A stretch of 64,000 nucleotides of DNA from the NCBI RefSeq assembly GCF_900176405.1, contig NZ_FWXJ01000001.1:62001-126000 (forward strand), read 5' to 3'. Below the pieces are notes generated by a model that made no database searches, was not told the DNA's origin, and was given only the letters and a program-made list of their open reading frames with translations. Origin of the DNA: Polynucleobacter kasalickyi (lineage in GTDB: Bacteria; Pseudomonadota; Gammaproteobacteria; Burkholderiales; Burkholderiaceae). This document shows, one piece after another, positions 1-7,902 of the stretch; the stretch's first letter is position 1; each line of letters begins with the position of its first letter. A program made the translations under genes and the position numbers.

Positions 1-2
1 CA

Positions 3-203
3 CAATATTTAAAAATGCAGTTAGAGGCATTAAGCCCGGATCGGACGCTAGAGCGAGGGTATTCCTTAGTGTTAGAGAACGGTAAACCCGTCAGAAATCC
101 TCGGCAGTTGCAAGTACAACACTCTTACACCATCGAGATGGCGCAGGGAAGTACGCAGGTACAGTTTGCTGAGGTCACTACTTTGGTGAATAAAAGCGAA
201 TAA
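3..203 (+). CDS. xseA: Exodeoxyribonuclease VII large subunit, C-terminal end (partial)
   Basis: This is the last 66 codons of a gene that begins before the window; the frame is open from base 3 and stops at 201-203. The segment LSPDRTLERGYSLV followed by a short beta-rich tail is the conserved C-terminus of XseA, the catalytic large subunit that with XseB degrades single-stranded DNA to oligonucleotides in the cytoplasm. The internal ATG at 15 is not a start, because the family sequence continues upstream of it. The next gene, sodB, lies about 120 bp downstream on the same strand, an arrangement I recall from Burkholderiales. Only the tail is visible, so catalytic residues cannot be checked. 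Confidence 0.85.
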   Translation, partial: QYLKMQLEALSPDRTLERGYSLVLENGKPVRNPRQLQVQHSYTIEMAQGSTQVQFAEVTTLVNKSE

Positions 204-324
204 AAATCAAATTGTTAGATGAAATTTTGGCTTGATTGTGAAACTGTCTTGAAATCGTCTTACAATCTTACAATACGAATTTATTGAATTTTGAAATTTG
301 ACTGAATTAACCCTAGGAGATCAC

Positions 325-903
325 ATGGAACACGCTTTACCACAATTACCTTATGCTTTAGACGCATTAGCACCACACATTTCTAAAGAAACTTTAGAGT
401 TTCACTATGGCAAACATCATCAAACTTATGTAACGAACCTCAATAACCTCCAAAAAGGTACTGAATTTGAAAACATGAGTTTAGAAGAGATCGTCAAGAA
501 ATCTTCTGGCGGAATTTTCAATAATGCTGCTCAAGTGTGGAACCACACTTTTTACTGGATGGGTTTAACGCCTGCAGGTAGTGGCGCTCCAACAGGTGCA
601 TTAGCTGACGCGATTAATGCAAAATGGGGTTCATTCGACAAGTTTAAAGAAGAATTTACCAAGTGCGCAGTCGGTACATTTGGTTCAGGTTGGGCTTGGT
701 TAGTGAAAAAAGCAGATGGTTCTTTAGACTTAGTTTCTACTAGCAATGCAGCAACTCCTCTCACAACAGATGCAAAAGCATTGTTAACTTGTGACGTTTG
801 GGAACATGCTTACTATGTTGACTACCGTAATGCCCGTCCAAAATATGTTGAATCATTTTGGAATCTCGTGAACTGGGATTTTGTGGCAGCAAACTTTGCT
901 TAA
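325..903 (+). CDS. sodB: Superoxide dismutase [Fe]
   Basis: Cytoplasmic superoxide dismutase that converts superoxide to oxygen and hydrogen peroxide. The 192-residue product aligns without gaps in the core to E. coli SodB. The metal ligands are visible as H27 ([11 protein letters not shown]), H74 (WNHTFYW), D157 and H161 (DVWEHAYY). The active-site segment FGSGWAWLV and the iron-type helix [11 protein letters not shown] favour iron over manganese. I chose the ATG at 325 because AGGAG at 314-318 precedes it by 6 bases and the protein then starts like its relatives; a TTG at 298 would add nine unrelated residues. A strong terminator follows at 993-1025. Confidence 0.96.
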   Translation: MEHALPQLPYALDALAPHISKETLEFHYGKHHQTYVTNLNNLQKGTEFENMSLEEIVKKSSGGIFNNAAQVWNHTFYWMGLTPAGSGAPTGALADAINAKWGSFDKFKEEFTKCAVGTFGSGWAWLVKKADGSLDLVSTSNAATPLTTDAKALLTCDVWEHAYYVDYRNARPKYVESFWNLVNWDFVAANFA

Positions 904-992
904 TTGAAGTTAGGTAACTTAATTGCTTCGATTGAAAGTAAATAGTTGAAGAGAAGTTAAGTTACTCTAGTTACAAAATAGCTGTACAAACA

Positions 993-1025
993 AGGATTGT
1001 CGATTTACCTCGGCAGTCCTTTTTT
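993..1025 (+). terminator. Rho-independent terminator after sodB
   Basis: An 11-bp stem (993-1003 with 1010-1020, including G-T pairs) closes a 6-base loop and is followed directly by TTTTT. It sits 90 bp after the sodB stop on the same strand. Confidence 0.85.
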
Positions 1026-1138
1026 GTTGTTTAAAAAGTCTATAGAAGTTTAATAAGTAATAGGAGTTATTAAAAATATACTTTCTCAGTTTATCTCCAA
1101 TACAGTAAGGTGAAATTTAAGAAAGTTTGAAGATGAAG

Positions 1139-1159
1139 TTGAGAAATAACCATTCTCAA
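1139..1159. promoter_or_regulatory. Possible operator for the ParS/MbcA-like antitoxin gene
   Basis: TTGAGAA (1139-1145), a 7-base spacer and TTCTCAA (1153-1159) form a perfect inverted repeat 71 bp before the antitoxin start. A partial third copy (GTGAGAA) lies near 1190, and a direct repeat TGGTTTAA occurs at 1177-1184 and 1199-1206. Antitoxins of this family usually bind and repress their own promoters, so autoregulation here is an inference. Confidence 0.4.
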
Positions 1160-1229
1160 AATATGTGTTTTAAATATGGTTTAAAAATGGTGAGAAATTG
1201 GTTTAATCTAATTGGATAATTTAAAAAAC

Positions 1230-1676
1230 ATGAAAACTAAACAAGTAAACGCTCAAATTGATAAGGTTAAACTCCCATTTGGTCTTTTTGACAATGTTAG
1301 AGAGGACACACTTAACTTTGGTATTGGAAAAAACTTTGATGCTAAAAGAGTCCCTGAAATGCTCAATCTAAATCGAGAGGATGTTTCCAGATTAGCTTCT
1401 GTATCAGTTAAATCAGTGCGATATGATGATGCCATTCCTGAACAAGTTCGTAATCACCTTGAAGAAATTAGTATCACCATTAATATGGTTGCAAAAGTTT
1501 TTAACGGCGATCCTGAGAAAACTGCTCTTTGGTTCCGTGCACGTAATCCTTTACTCGGAGATGTTGCTCCTAGAGATATGATTCGCTTGGGTCGCTTTGA
1601 GAGATTGCGTAAATATATCATTGGGGCAATGGGTATTAACGATGCCGCAAAACAGCATATCTCCGAAATAATTTAA
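1230..1676 (+). CDS. MbcA/ParS/Xre-type antitoxin (DUF2384 toxin-binding domain), orphan
   Basis: A 148-residue protein whose C-terminal half matches the MbcA/ParS/Xre toxin-binding domain: AKVFNGDPEKTALWFRARNPLLG, then DMIRLGRFERLRKYI. This domain neutralises RES-domain toxins that attack NAD metabolism, and the N-terminal half (LNREDVSRLASVSVKSVRYDD) looks like the degenerate helix-turn-helix that binds DNA. The ATG at 1230 is preferred to a TTG at 1212; no good ribosome site is visible for either. A RES toxin gene normally follows directly, but here only a short broken ORF does (1688-1906). The gene is therefore an orphan antitoxin, the remnant of a toxin-antitoxin pair, or a partner for a toxin elsewhere. 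Confidence 0.75.
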   Translation: MKTKQVNAQIDKVKLPFGLFDNVREDTLNFGIGKNFDAKRVPEMLNLNREDVSRLASVSVKSVRYDDAIPEQVRNHLEEISITINMVAKVFNGDPEKTALWFRARNPLLGDVAPRDMIRLGRFERLRKYIIGAMGINDAAKQHISEII

Positions 1677-1687
1677 TTGTTTAAGGA

Positions 1688-1906
1688 ATGTCAGGGACGA
1701 AGAAAAATATAATCCGAGGTCTGCAATCATTGCCATCTAAGCGGCTAATGCGCGACATTCTTGAATTAAATCGTTTTTCAGAATCAAATCTTAGCGAATA
1801 AAGAACTTCCTCAGAGAATTTGGATGAACTGGAGGCAGTTCTCTATTTTCATCTAGAGCCAGAAAGATGCAAACTGAGATCTCAGTTGATTGAATCTCTT
1901 CAATAA
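1688..1906 (+). pseudogene. Possible broken small ORF downstream of the antitoxin
   Basis: From the ATG at 1688, which has AAGGA immediately before it, one frame runs 37 codons to TAA (1799-1801). It then stays open in the same frame for another 34 codons to TAA at 1904-1906. The second part reads like real protein (LDELEAVLYFHLEPERCKLR). Taken together this could be a 72-codon gene broken by one nonsense mutation. It does not resemble a RES toxin, and I do not recognise the family. It sits 11 bp after the antitoxin stop. The rest of the gap to murB (1907-2054) shows nothing I can name. Confidence 0.3.
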
Positions 1907-2054
1907 ATTAAATTGCAGCAATATAAAATCAAAAATTGGGTAAGGTTGGCAATATGCCCCTCGTCGATTTCATCCCCCAACATAGGTGGTTGACGATGTG
2001 AGCCTAAAAAGATTGACATAAATGATTAAAAGAAATGATGTAATTTAAATCTGA

Positions 2055-3134
2055 CTAAACCTTGCCATTAGGTAAATTAATCGGCTCTTGGTGAAGAGAT
2101 ACACCAAATTTTTCTAAAACGCAGTGTTTGATGTGATTTGCTAATTGCAATACTTCTGAACCGGTAGCGTTGCCATAATTTACAAGCACCAATGCTTGTT
2201 TTTCATAAACGCCACAATCGCCAGCTCGGTAGCCTTTTAAGCCGCATTGATCAATTAACCAGCCGGCCGCCAATTTAAATTGTTTCTCACCAAAGTGATC
2301 TGGTGCCGGATAACTAACCAGACCAGCAAATTGCTCTTTTAGCTGCTGATGCGTCGCAAGATCTACCACTGGATTATGAAAAAAACTCCCAGCATTGCCA
2401 AGTACTTTGGGGTGAGGCAGCTTTCTGCTCCGAATCGCAATCACCGCTTCAAAAATTTCTAATGGCGTGGGCGACTTATTGTGGAGGAAAAAATTGGCTA
2501 GTTCTGCATAACTTAAGTTCGCTTGCCACTTCTTGGGAATTGCGAACCGTACTTGGGTGACAACATAAGCGGGTAGTTCACGCTTAAAGATACTGTCACG
2601 ATAGGCGAATTGGCACTCAGATTTGGGAATGACTTGCCAATTTTGTTGGGTACTCAGATCACCCGCGAAATTCGCTTCAGTACTTTGCAGGGATTTGGTA
2701 TCTAAGACCTCAACGGAATCAATCATGCCGGCAACTTCTGCCCCGTAAGCACCAATATTTTGGATCGGTGCTGCGCCAGTAGTCCCTGGAATCAAAGCTA
2801 AATTTTCTAGACCAGGATAACCTGACTCAAGGGTCCATTGCACAAAATCATGCCAACTTTCACCAGCACCACAATCAATATAAAAATGAGTTGCTGACTC
2901 AGAGACCAGTTTCTTGCCTAAAATTGCCATGTGGATGGTCAGCCCTGGTAAAAACTCTTGTAAAACGACATTACTACCGCTGCCAAGGACCTGCCATGGT
3001 ATTTTTTTCTCGAGCGCAAATTCAATCGCTGTTGATAAAGCGTGCTCGTCCTCTACGCTGACAAAATATTCAGCATAGGACAAAAAACCAAAAGAATTTA
3101 GTTTTTGGAGAGAAAAATTGGATTCAATCTGCAC
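2055..3134 (-). CDS. murB: UDP-N-acetylenolpyruvoylglucosamine reductase
   Basis: FAD- and NADPH-dependent cytoplasmic enzyme that reduces UDP-GlcNAc-enolpyruvate to UDP-MurNAc, the second committed step of peptidoglycan synthesis. The 359-residue length and layout are those of type I (E. coli-like) MurB. The FAD-binding segments LGSGSNVVL (50-58) and PGTTGAAPIQNIGAYG (116-131) are clear, as are the catalytic residues R179 (YRDSIF), S250 (GNAGSFFHNPV) and E350 (HQEPINLPNG). It is transcribed divergently from yajQ, with only 43 bp between the two starts. The gene is complete and shows no anomaly. Confidence 0.95.
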   Translation of the reverse strand: MQIESNFSLQKLNSFGFLSYAEYFVSVEDEHALSTAIEFALEKKIPWQVLGSGSNVVLQEFLPGLTIHMAILGKKLVSESATHFYIDCGAGESWHDFVQWTLESGYPGLENLALIPGTTGAAPIQNIGAYGAEVAGMIDSVEVLDTKSLQSTEANFAGDLSTQQNWQVIPKSECQFAYRDSIFKRELPAYVVTQVRFAIPKKWQANLSYAELANFFLHNKSPTPLEIFEAVIAIRSRKLPHPKVLGNAGSFFHNPVVDLATHQQLKEQFAGLVSYPAPDHFGEKQFKLAAGWLIDQCGLKGYRAGDCGVYEKQALVLVNYGNATGSEVLQLANHIKHCVLEKFGVSLHQEPINLPNGKV

Positions 3135-3177
3135 AGAAGGATATTATTACTTATTAAATGATGAATAGGAGAATTTC

Positions 3178-3663
3178 ATGCCCTCTTTTGATGTGGTTTG
3201 TGAGCCAGATATGATTGAAGTAAAAAATGCCTTAGAACAAGCAAATAAAGAAATCAGTACGCGCTTTGACTTTAAAGGTTCTGATGCTAGAGTCGAAATG
3301 AAAGAACAGCAATTAACGATGTTTGCGGATGATGACTTTAAGATTGCGCAGGTAAAAGATGTTCTGCTGAATAAAATGGCGAAAAGAAATGTGGATGTGC
3401 GTTTCTTAAAAGATGGTAAGAAAGAAAAGATTTCAGGGGACAAGGTCAAACAGTTCATTGATATTCAAAAAGGCATCAATGGGGATTTAGCCAAGAAAAT
3501 TGTAAGAATTATTAAAGATAGCAAAATTAAAGTTCAGGCGAGTATTCAAGGGGATGCAGTACGAGTTACGGGTGGTAAACGGGATGATTTACAAGCGGTG
3601 ATGGCGCTGTTGCGTAAGGATGTCTCTGAGTCTCCCTTGAACTTCAATAATTTCCGGGATTAA
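3178..3663 (+). CDS. yajQ: YajQ family nucleotide-binding protein
   Basis: A 161-residue cytoplasmic protein of the YajQ (UPF0234) family, small two-domain proteins that bind nucleotides and, in some bacteria, cyclic di-GMP. The N-terminus [21 protein letters not shown] and the segments [27 protein letters not shown] and [12 protein letters not shown] are diagnostic. The start at 3178 has AGGAG at 3167-3171, 6 bases upstream. It is convergent with the AEC transporter gene, 24 bp away. The role is known only for a few homologues, so regulation of gene expression in response to nucleotides is inferred. Confidence 0.92.
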   Translation: MPSFDVVCEPDMIEVKNALEQANKEISTRFDFKGSDARVEMKEQQLTMFADDDFKIAQVKDVLLNKMAKRNVDVRFLKDGKKEKISGDKVKQFIDIQKGINGDLAKKIVRIIKDSKIKVQASIQGDAVRVTGGKRDDLQAVMALLRKDVSESPLNFNNFRD

Positions 3664-3687
3664 GCCTCCGCTTTGCTCGGCACCCGG

Positions 3688-4587
3688 TCAAGTGGCTTGA
3701 ACTAAGGCAATCCAAAATGGGATGGTAAAGGCCGCGCAAACGGTCATTACGGAAATCGTAAAAGAGACGATAGCACCGTTACCACCCATTCGGGTTGCCA
3801 TAACAAAGGCACTAGTGGCCGTTGGCACACAGGAGATGATGACCGCAGTCATCAGTTGCGCTTTTGGTAAATCAAGTAAATGCCCAACCGTAAAGGTGAA
3901 TAAGGGGAATATCACCAATTTGATGGTGGTCCAAAAAAACACCAGAGCCATATCTTTTTTTGCTCCAACCCAAGCCAAACTTGCTCCTACGGTCATCAGT
4001 CCAATCGTGATGGAAGCATTGCCCATCCGTTGTAGATTGGAATGAATAAAATCGGGCAAGGTGATGTGACTCAAATTGAGTAAAAGCCCTAAGACCGTTG
4101 AGATCACAAAAGGGTTTTTGATGAGTTCTAGCACCACACTATGTTTCGAATTTCTAGATAAGGAAATGATCGAAAGGGCATTTGATAATGGGACGAGGCT
4201 AGCTACTGCAATGGCCATCAAGGCAAGTCCGTCTTCACCCCCAAGGCGCAAAGCAACTGCAAAAGCAATAAAGGTATTAAATCTAAAAGTTGTTTGGATA
4301 CCCGAATGATGATTGACTGGATCAGGACGCAAGAGCCATTTGGCGCTATAAGCTAACAGTGCCATGAGCGTCATCCCACCGCCTAATAGTAGCAACATAG
4401 GGATATTATCGGTCCAGACTAATTTAGCGCGGCTGGCAGAAGAAATGAGTAACGCAGGAAATAAAATCCAATAAACAATCTTTTCTAAAGCAACCCAAAT
4501 TTCGCGATTCAGAAAGGTATAACGGTTTAACCCCCATGCAAAGATCATGAGAATAAAATCAGGAAGTAAAATAAGTGCAGTATTCAA
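3688..4587 (-). CDS. AEC (auxin efflux carrier) family permease
   Basis: A 299-residue inner-membrane protein with about ten hydrophobic segments. It matches the AEC family (bacterial malate/malonate permeases such as MdcF and MleP): the start MNTALILLPDFILMIFAWGLNR, the central GLLLNLS-LPDFIH-NLQRMGNASITIGLMTVGASL, and the C-terminal TAVIISCVPTATSAFVMATRMGG are typical. It probably carries an organic acid anion across the membrane. It stands alone between convergent yajQ and divergent xerD, so context does not name the substrate. The first methionine at 4587 gives the usual N-terminus. Confidence 0.85.
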   Translation of the reverse strand: MNTALILLPDFILMIFAWGLNRYTFLNREIWVALEKIVYWILFPALLISSASRAKLVWTDNIPMLLLLGGGMTLMALLAYSAKWLLRPDPVNHHSGIQTTFRFNTFIAFAVALRLGGEDGLALMAIAVASLVPLSNALSIISLSRNSKHSVVLELIKNPFVISTVLGLLLNLSHITLPDFIHSNLQRMGNASITIGLMTVGASLAWVGAKKDMALVFFWTTIKLVIFPLFTFTVGHLLDLPKAQLMTAVIISCVPTATSAFVMATRMGGNGAIVSFTISVMTVCAAFTIPFWIALVQAT

Positions 4588-4712
4588 AGTTTTAATCGAT
4601 TGGACTTCGTGTCCAGTGAGTGTCTCGTAATATTTTGTTCTATGGATGCCCTACAGCATTATTTTGTATTTAGTGGTGTTTATTTTTAAGTTGGATTCGA
4701 CAAACAGCGGTG

Positions 4713-5666
4713 ATGGCAAACGAAACAATTAACTCATCCATTTCAACACAAAATAATAATTCAATTATTTTAAGGCATAGCCTAGATGAGATAGCGCATT
4801 TTATCGATTCTTTGTGGTTGGAGAATGGTTTGTCGAAAAATACCCTCGATGCCTATCGGAGTGATTTAGAAATCTTTGCCAACTACTTATCTGTACACCA
4901 TCAGAAGTCGATCTTAGCAACGACCCAGGTAGAAATTACGGCGTTTATGGCGGCTAAACGCGCGGATAAAGCGAGCTCTGCCAATCGACGCTTAACGGTT
5001 TTTAAACGATTTTTTAGATACTGTATCCGTCAAAACAAGTTAACTGAAGATCCCTGTTTATATCTGCGGCAAGCCAAGCAGTTGATGCGCCTACCCGTGA
5101 GCCTATCAGAAAATCAGATTGAACAGTTGTTATTGGCTCCTGATGTAGAGGAGCCACTCGGACTGCGTGACCGCGCGATGTTAGAGCTCATGTATGCAAG
5201 TGGTTTGCGTGTCTCAGAAATTATTATGATTAAATTCTTGCACGTCAGGCTCAATGAAGGCGTCCTGCACATTATGGGCGGTAAGGGCAATAAAGAGCGT
5301 TTAGTCCCCTTTGGCGCTCAGGCAGCGGCGTGGATTACTCGCTATGTGGAGGAGGCGCGTGCCAAGATTTTGGGTAATCAGACTAGTGATTATTTGTTTG
5401 TTGGTAGATACACGGGTGAGCATCTTTCGAGACAAGCGTTTTGGTATATGATTAAGCGCTACGCCGTTGTTGCAGGGATTGAAGGACACCTCTCGCCACA
5501 CACCTTAAGGCATGCTTTTGCTACGCATTTATTAAATCACGGGGCAGACTTACGCGTAGTACAGTTATTATTGGGGCATGCCGATATTTCTACGACGCAA
5601 ATTTACACCCACGTCGCGCGCGAGAGATTAAAAAATATTCATCAACATCACCACCCTAGAGGGTAG
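4713..5666 (+). CDS. xerD: Site-specific tyrosine recombinase XerD
   Basis: Cytoplasmic recombinase that, with XerC, resolves chromosome dimers at dif during division. The N-terminal SAM-like core-binding domain (about 20-110) is followed by the catalytic domain with all six conserved residues: R166 (SGLRVSE), K191 (GGKGNKER), H263 and R266 (SPHTLRH), H289 (LLGHADIS) and Y298 (QIYTH). The C-terminal end LKNIHQHHHPRG is typical of XerD rather than XerC. A GTG at 4710 lies one codon before the ATG at 4713; the ATG is the simpler choice. plsY follows after 6 bp, so the two are probably cotranscribed. Confidence 0.93.
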   Translation: MANETINSSISTQNNNSIILRHSLDEIAHFIDSLWLENGLSKNTLDAYRSDLEIFANYLSVHHQKSILATTQVEITAFMAAKRADKASSANRRLTVFKRFFRYCIRQNKLTEDPCLYLRQAKQLMRLPVSLSENQIEQLLLAPDVEEPLGLRDRAMLELMYASGLRVSEIIMIKFLHVRLNEGVLHIMGGKGNKERLVPFGAQAAAWITRYVEEARAKILGNQTSDYLFVGRYTGEHLSRQAFWYMIKRYAVVAGIEGHLSPHTLRHAFATHLLNHGADLRVVQLLLGHADISTTQIYTHVARERLKNIHQHHHPRG

Positions 5667-5672
5667 TTCATT

Positions 5673-6308
5673 ATGACAACAGAAATGCAGACTTTATTTT
5701 TATCCGTAACATTGATTGTGGGTGCTTATTTGTTAGGCTCTATCTCTTTTGCGGTCGTCGTGAGTAAGTTCATGCAACTCCCTGATCCTCATACTTATGG
5801 TTCCGGTAATCCAGGTGCGACGAACGTCTTGAGAACCGGCAATAAAAAAGCCGCGATGTTGACCTTGTTAGGTGATGCGACTAAAGGGCTACTTGCAGTA
5901 ATGCTGGCGAAATATTGGTTACAAACGAGTACGCAAATCGACTGGGCTTTACCGTGTGTAATTGCTGCCGTTTTTATTGGTCATTTATTTCCCATTTTTC
6001 ATGGTTTTAAAGGTGGGAAGGGCGTGGCAACGGCCTGCGGTATTCTGTTTGGGGTCAATTTTATTTTAGGGATTGCTACTTTATCTACCTGGTTCATTGT
6101 GGCATTTTTCTTCAGATATTCTTCATTAGCGGCATTGGCAGCCGCTGCCTTCGCACCGTTTTATGCTGCGCTACTCTTTGGTTTGCAACCCCTTTGTACC
6201 GCGATTTTACTGATTGGTGTTTTGCTGACTTGGCGTCATCGTCAAAATATTATCAATTTATTGAATGGTAAAGAAACCAAGATTGGCAAAAAAAATAAAC
6301 CAAAATAA
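5673..6308 (+). CDS. plsY: Glycerol-3-phosphate acyltransferase
   Basis: Inner-membrane acyltransferase that transfers an acyl group from acyl phosphate to glycerol 3-phosphate, the first step of phospholipid synthesis in the PlsX/PlsY route. The 211-residue protein has five or so membrane segments and the three family motifs: [14 protein letters not shown] (43-56), GDATKG, and the loop [17 protein letters not shown]. The tail is lysine-rich, as usual for a cytoplasmic end. It follows xerD by 6 bp. Complete and normal in length. Confidence 0.95.
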   Translation: MTTEMQTLFLSVTLIVGAYLLGSISFAVVVSKFMQLPDPHTYGSGNPGATNVLRTGNKKAAMLTLLGDATKGLLAVMLAKYWLQTSTQIDWALPCVIAAVFIGHLFPIFHGFKGGKGVATACGILFGVNFILGIATLSTWFIVAFFFRYSSLAALAAAAFAPFYAALLFGLQPLCTAILLIGVLLTWRHRQNIINLLNGKETKIGKKNKPK

Positions 6309-6448
6309 TGCGAATTAGGCGCTATTGAAGTTGTATAGGTGCTCTGAAAGTTTTTGTAAATACTGATAAAGTCTTATTTGAGTATGTTTTGATGTCCCCA
6401 CACCTGAGGTGGTGCTGAAGAAGCCTTACTAAACTTGAAAATTTAAAT

Positions 6449-7219
6449 ATGACAACAAAACTGACCAAAAAAGTCGCAACCAAATTAGTCTCTACACCAA
6501 AAGCATCCAGCAAAAAAGCACTTACTAAAGAAGATATTGGTATTCCAGTGTCCGTAAAAATTCGTGAAAAAATTGTTAAAGCGAAACAACGCTTTCATGC
6601 GAATGACAATATTGCACAATTTTTAGAGCCGGGAGATGAAGATCTTTTGTTAGCTGAAGTGGCTGAAAAGATGCAAGGCGTTTTAGAGAGTTTGGTGATT
6701 GATACGGTGAGTGATCACAACACCCAAGAGACAGCCAAACGGGTGGCCAAGATGTTTGTGAAGGAAGTTTTTGCGGGGCGTTATCAAGAAATGCCTCCGA
6801 TTACAGAGTTTCCTAATATTTCCCAGTTAAATGAATTAATGGTGATTGGACCAATCACTGTACGAAGTGCTTGTTCTCATCATTTATGTCCAATTATGGG
6901 GAAGGTCTGGATTGGGGTCTTGCCAAATAAAGATAGTAACCTGATTGGCTTATCGAAATATGCCCGCGTTGCTGATTGGATTATGAGTAGACCGCAAATT
7001 CAAGAAGAGGCGGTGATCCAGTTAGCAGATCTGTTAGAAAAACGTATCAAACCGATTGGGATTGCTGTGGTCATGGACGCAGATCATTTCTGTATGCAGT
7101 GGCGCGGAGTCAAAGATCCGGATTCAAAAATGCTCAATAGCGTGATGCGTGGCGTCTTTCTAAAAGATTTCAATTTGCGTCGTGAATTCTTATCTTTACT
7201 CGGTAGCCGCTATAAATAA
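6449..7219 (+). CDS. folE: GTP cyclohydrolase I
   Basis: Cytoplasmic zinc enzyme that converts GTP to 7,8-dihydroneopterin triphosphate at the head of folate synthesis. The zinc ligands are visible as C142 and H145 (SACSHHLCP) and C215 (DHFCMQWRG), with the catalytic histidine H144. Other family segments are GLSKYARV, ISRP-like MSRPQIQE and the C-terminal RREFLSLL. At 256 residues it is longer than the usual 200-220, owing to an N-terminal lysine-rich, low-complexity stretch of about 45 residues (TKLTKKVATKLV and onward). No strong ribosome site precedes the ATG at 6449, so a shorter product is possible, though no internal ATG lies in the extension. Confidence 0.92.
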   Translation: MTTKLTKKVATKLVSTPKASSKKALTKEDIGIPVSVKIREKIVKAKQRFHANDNIAQFLEPGDEDLLLAEVAEKMQGVLESLVIDTVSDHNTQETAKRVAKMFVKEVFAGRYQEMPPITEFPNISQLNELMVIGPITVRSACSHHLCPIMGKVWIGVLPNKDSNLIGLSKYARVADWIMSRPQIQEEAVIQLADLLEKRIKPIGIAVVMDADHFCMQWRGVKDPDSKMLNSVMRGVFLKDFNLRREFLSLLGSRYK

Positions 7220-7244
7220 AAGCAAATTTTTTAGAAAATTCAAG

Positions 7245-7272
7245 ATTAACTAGGGATAATCCCTAGGTTAAT
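7245..7272. terminator. Hairpin after folE
   Basis: ATTAACTAGGG (7245-7255) pairs with CCCTAGGTTAAT (7261-7272) with one bulged base around a 5-base loop. It lies 25 bp after the folE stop. The run of T after it is weak (TTGTATT), so it may be an imperfect terminator or part of the control region of the next gene. Confidence 0.5.
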
Positions 7273-7278
7273 TTGTAT

Positions 7279-7293
7279 TGAGAATCATTATCA
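7279..7293. promoter_or_regulatory. Fur-box-like site upstream of the HiPIP gene
   Basis: TGAGAATCATTATCA matches the 7-1-7 Fur consensus (TGATAAT-N-ATTATCA) at 14 of 15 positions. It lies about 105 bp before the HiPIP start. Control of this iron-sulfur protein gene by iron through Fur is an inference from this match. Confidence 0.6.
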
Positions 7294-7397
7294 ATTAAAA
7301 TTTGTTTTAAAACAATGACTTGGCAAAAAAAATACAGAACAAAATATTTCTATTATCCTTACAATGTTGTCTAATTTAACCTTGAAAGGTAATCCTA

Positions 7398-7706
7398 ATG
7401 AAAACAAGTCGTCGTCAATTTATGATTTTTTCTGCAACTGGTTTAGCTGCTGCTACTGCTGGTCAAACATTTGCTGCAGACCCAATGGTTGCTGAAACTG
7501 ATCCACAAGCTATTGGACTTGGTTACAAGGCTGATAGTTCAAAAGTTGATAAAGCAAAATATCCAAAACATGCTGCTACTCAATTTTGTAGTGGTTGTGC
7601 ACTGTACAAAGGTGCTGCTGGATCCGCTGCTGGTGGCTGTCAGATTTTTGCTGGTAAGCAAGTCGCTGGTAAAGGTTGGTGTAGCGCATTTGCACCAAAG
7701 GCTTAA
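7398..7706 (+). CDS. High-potential iron-sulfur protein (HiPIP)
   Basis: A small periplasmic electron carrier with one [4Fe-4S] cluster. The 102-residue precursor starts with a twin-arginine signal peptide (SRRQFMIFSATGLAAA, ending near ATAGQTFAA), used to export the folded, cluster-loaded protein. Cluster ligands C64, C67, C81 and C95 follow the HiPIP spacing C-x2-C-x13-C-x13-C, with the aromatic Y43 and Y70 nearby. HiPIPs accept electrons from cytochrome bc1 or reduce oxidases or reaction centres; which applies here cannot be told. The gene is monocistronic, with a Fur-box-like site upstream and a terminator downstream. AAAGG at 7384-7388 supports the ATG at 7398. Confidence 0.93.
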   Translation: MKTSRRQFMIFSATGLAAATAGQTFAADPMVAETDPQAIGLGYKADSSKVDKAKYPKHAATQFCSGCALYKGAAGSAAGGCQIFAGKQVAGKGWCSAFAPKA

Positions 7707-7782
7707 GACATCGGTTCATTTGATGTTGCCTCGTTGCGCTCTGGTCGAGTCTCATTAAAACAGTGCTTCGACGAACGCAAAT

Positions 7783-7814
7783 AAAAAGGAGTTCAATTAC
7801 TGAACTCCTTTTTT
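7783..7814 (+). terminator. Rho-independent terminator after the HiPIP gene
   Basis: AAAAAGGAGTTCA (7783-7795) pairs with TGAACTCCTTTTTT (7801-7814) around a 5-base loop, ending in a run of T. It rules out the TTG at 7816 as a natural start for corA. Confidence 0.88.
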
Positions 7815-7902
7815 ATTGTGTAAAAACAACCTAGGGATTGTATTCACCAAGTTCTATCTGAATTCGTTAAACTCATCTTATATTTTATTGAAAAAGGCGA
7901 CG

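Larger units (their letters stand above)
904..1229. other. Intergenic region between sodB and the ParS-like antitoxin
   Basis: About 325 bases without a credible gene. It holds the sodB terminator (993-1025) and, nearer the next gene, a cluster of short repeats described separately as a possible operator. The second half is very AT-rich, as expected for a promoter region. Confidence 0.6.

Noticed and set aside
7816-7902. A longer corA start at TTG 7816
   Set aside because: It would begin inside the HiPIP terminator tail and adds residues not found in CorA proteins.
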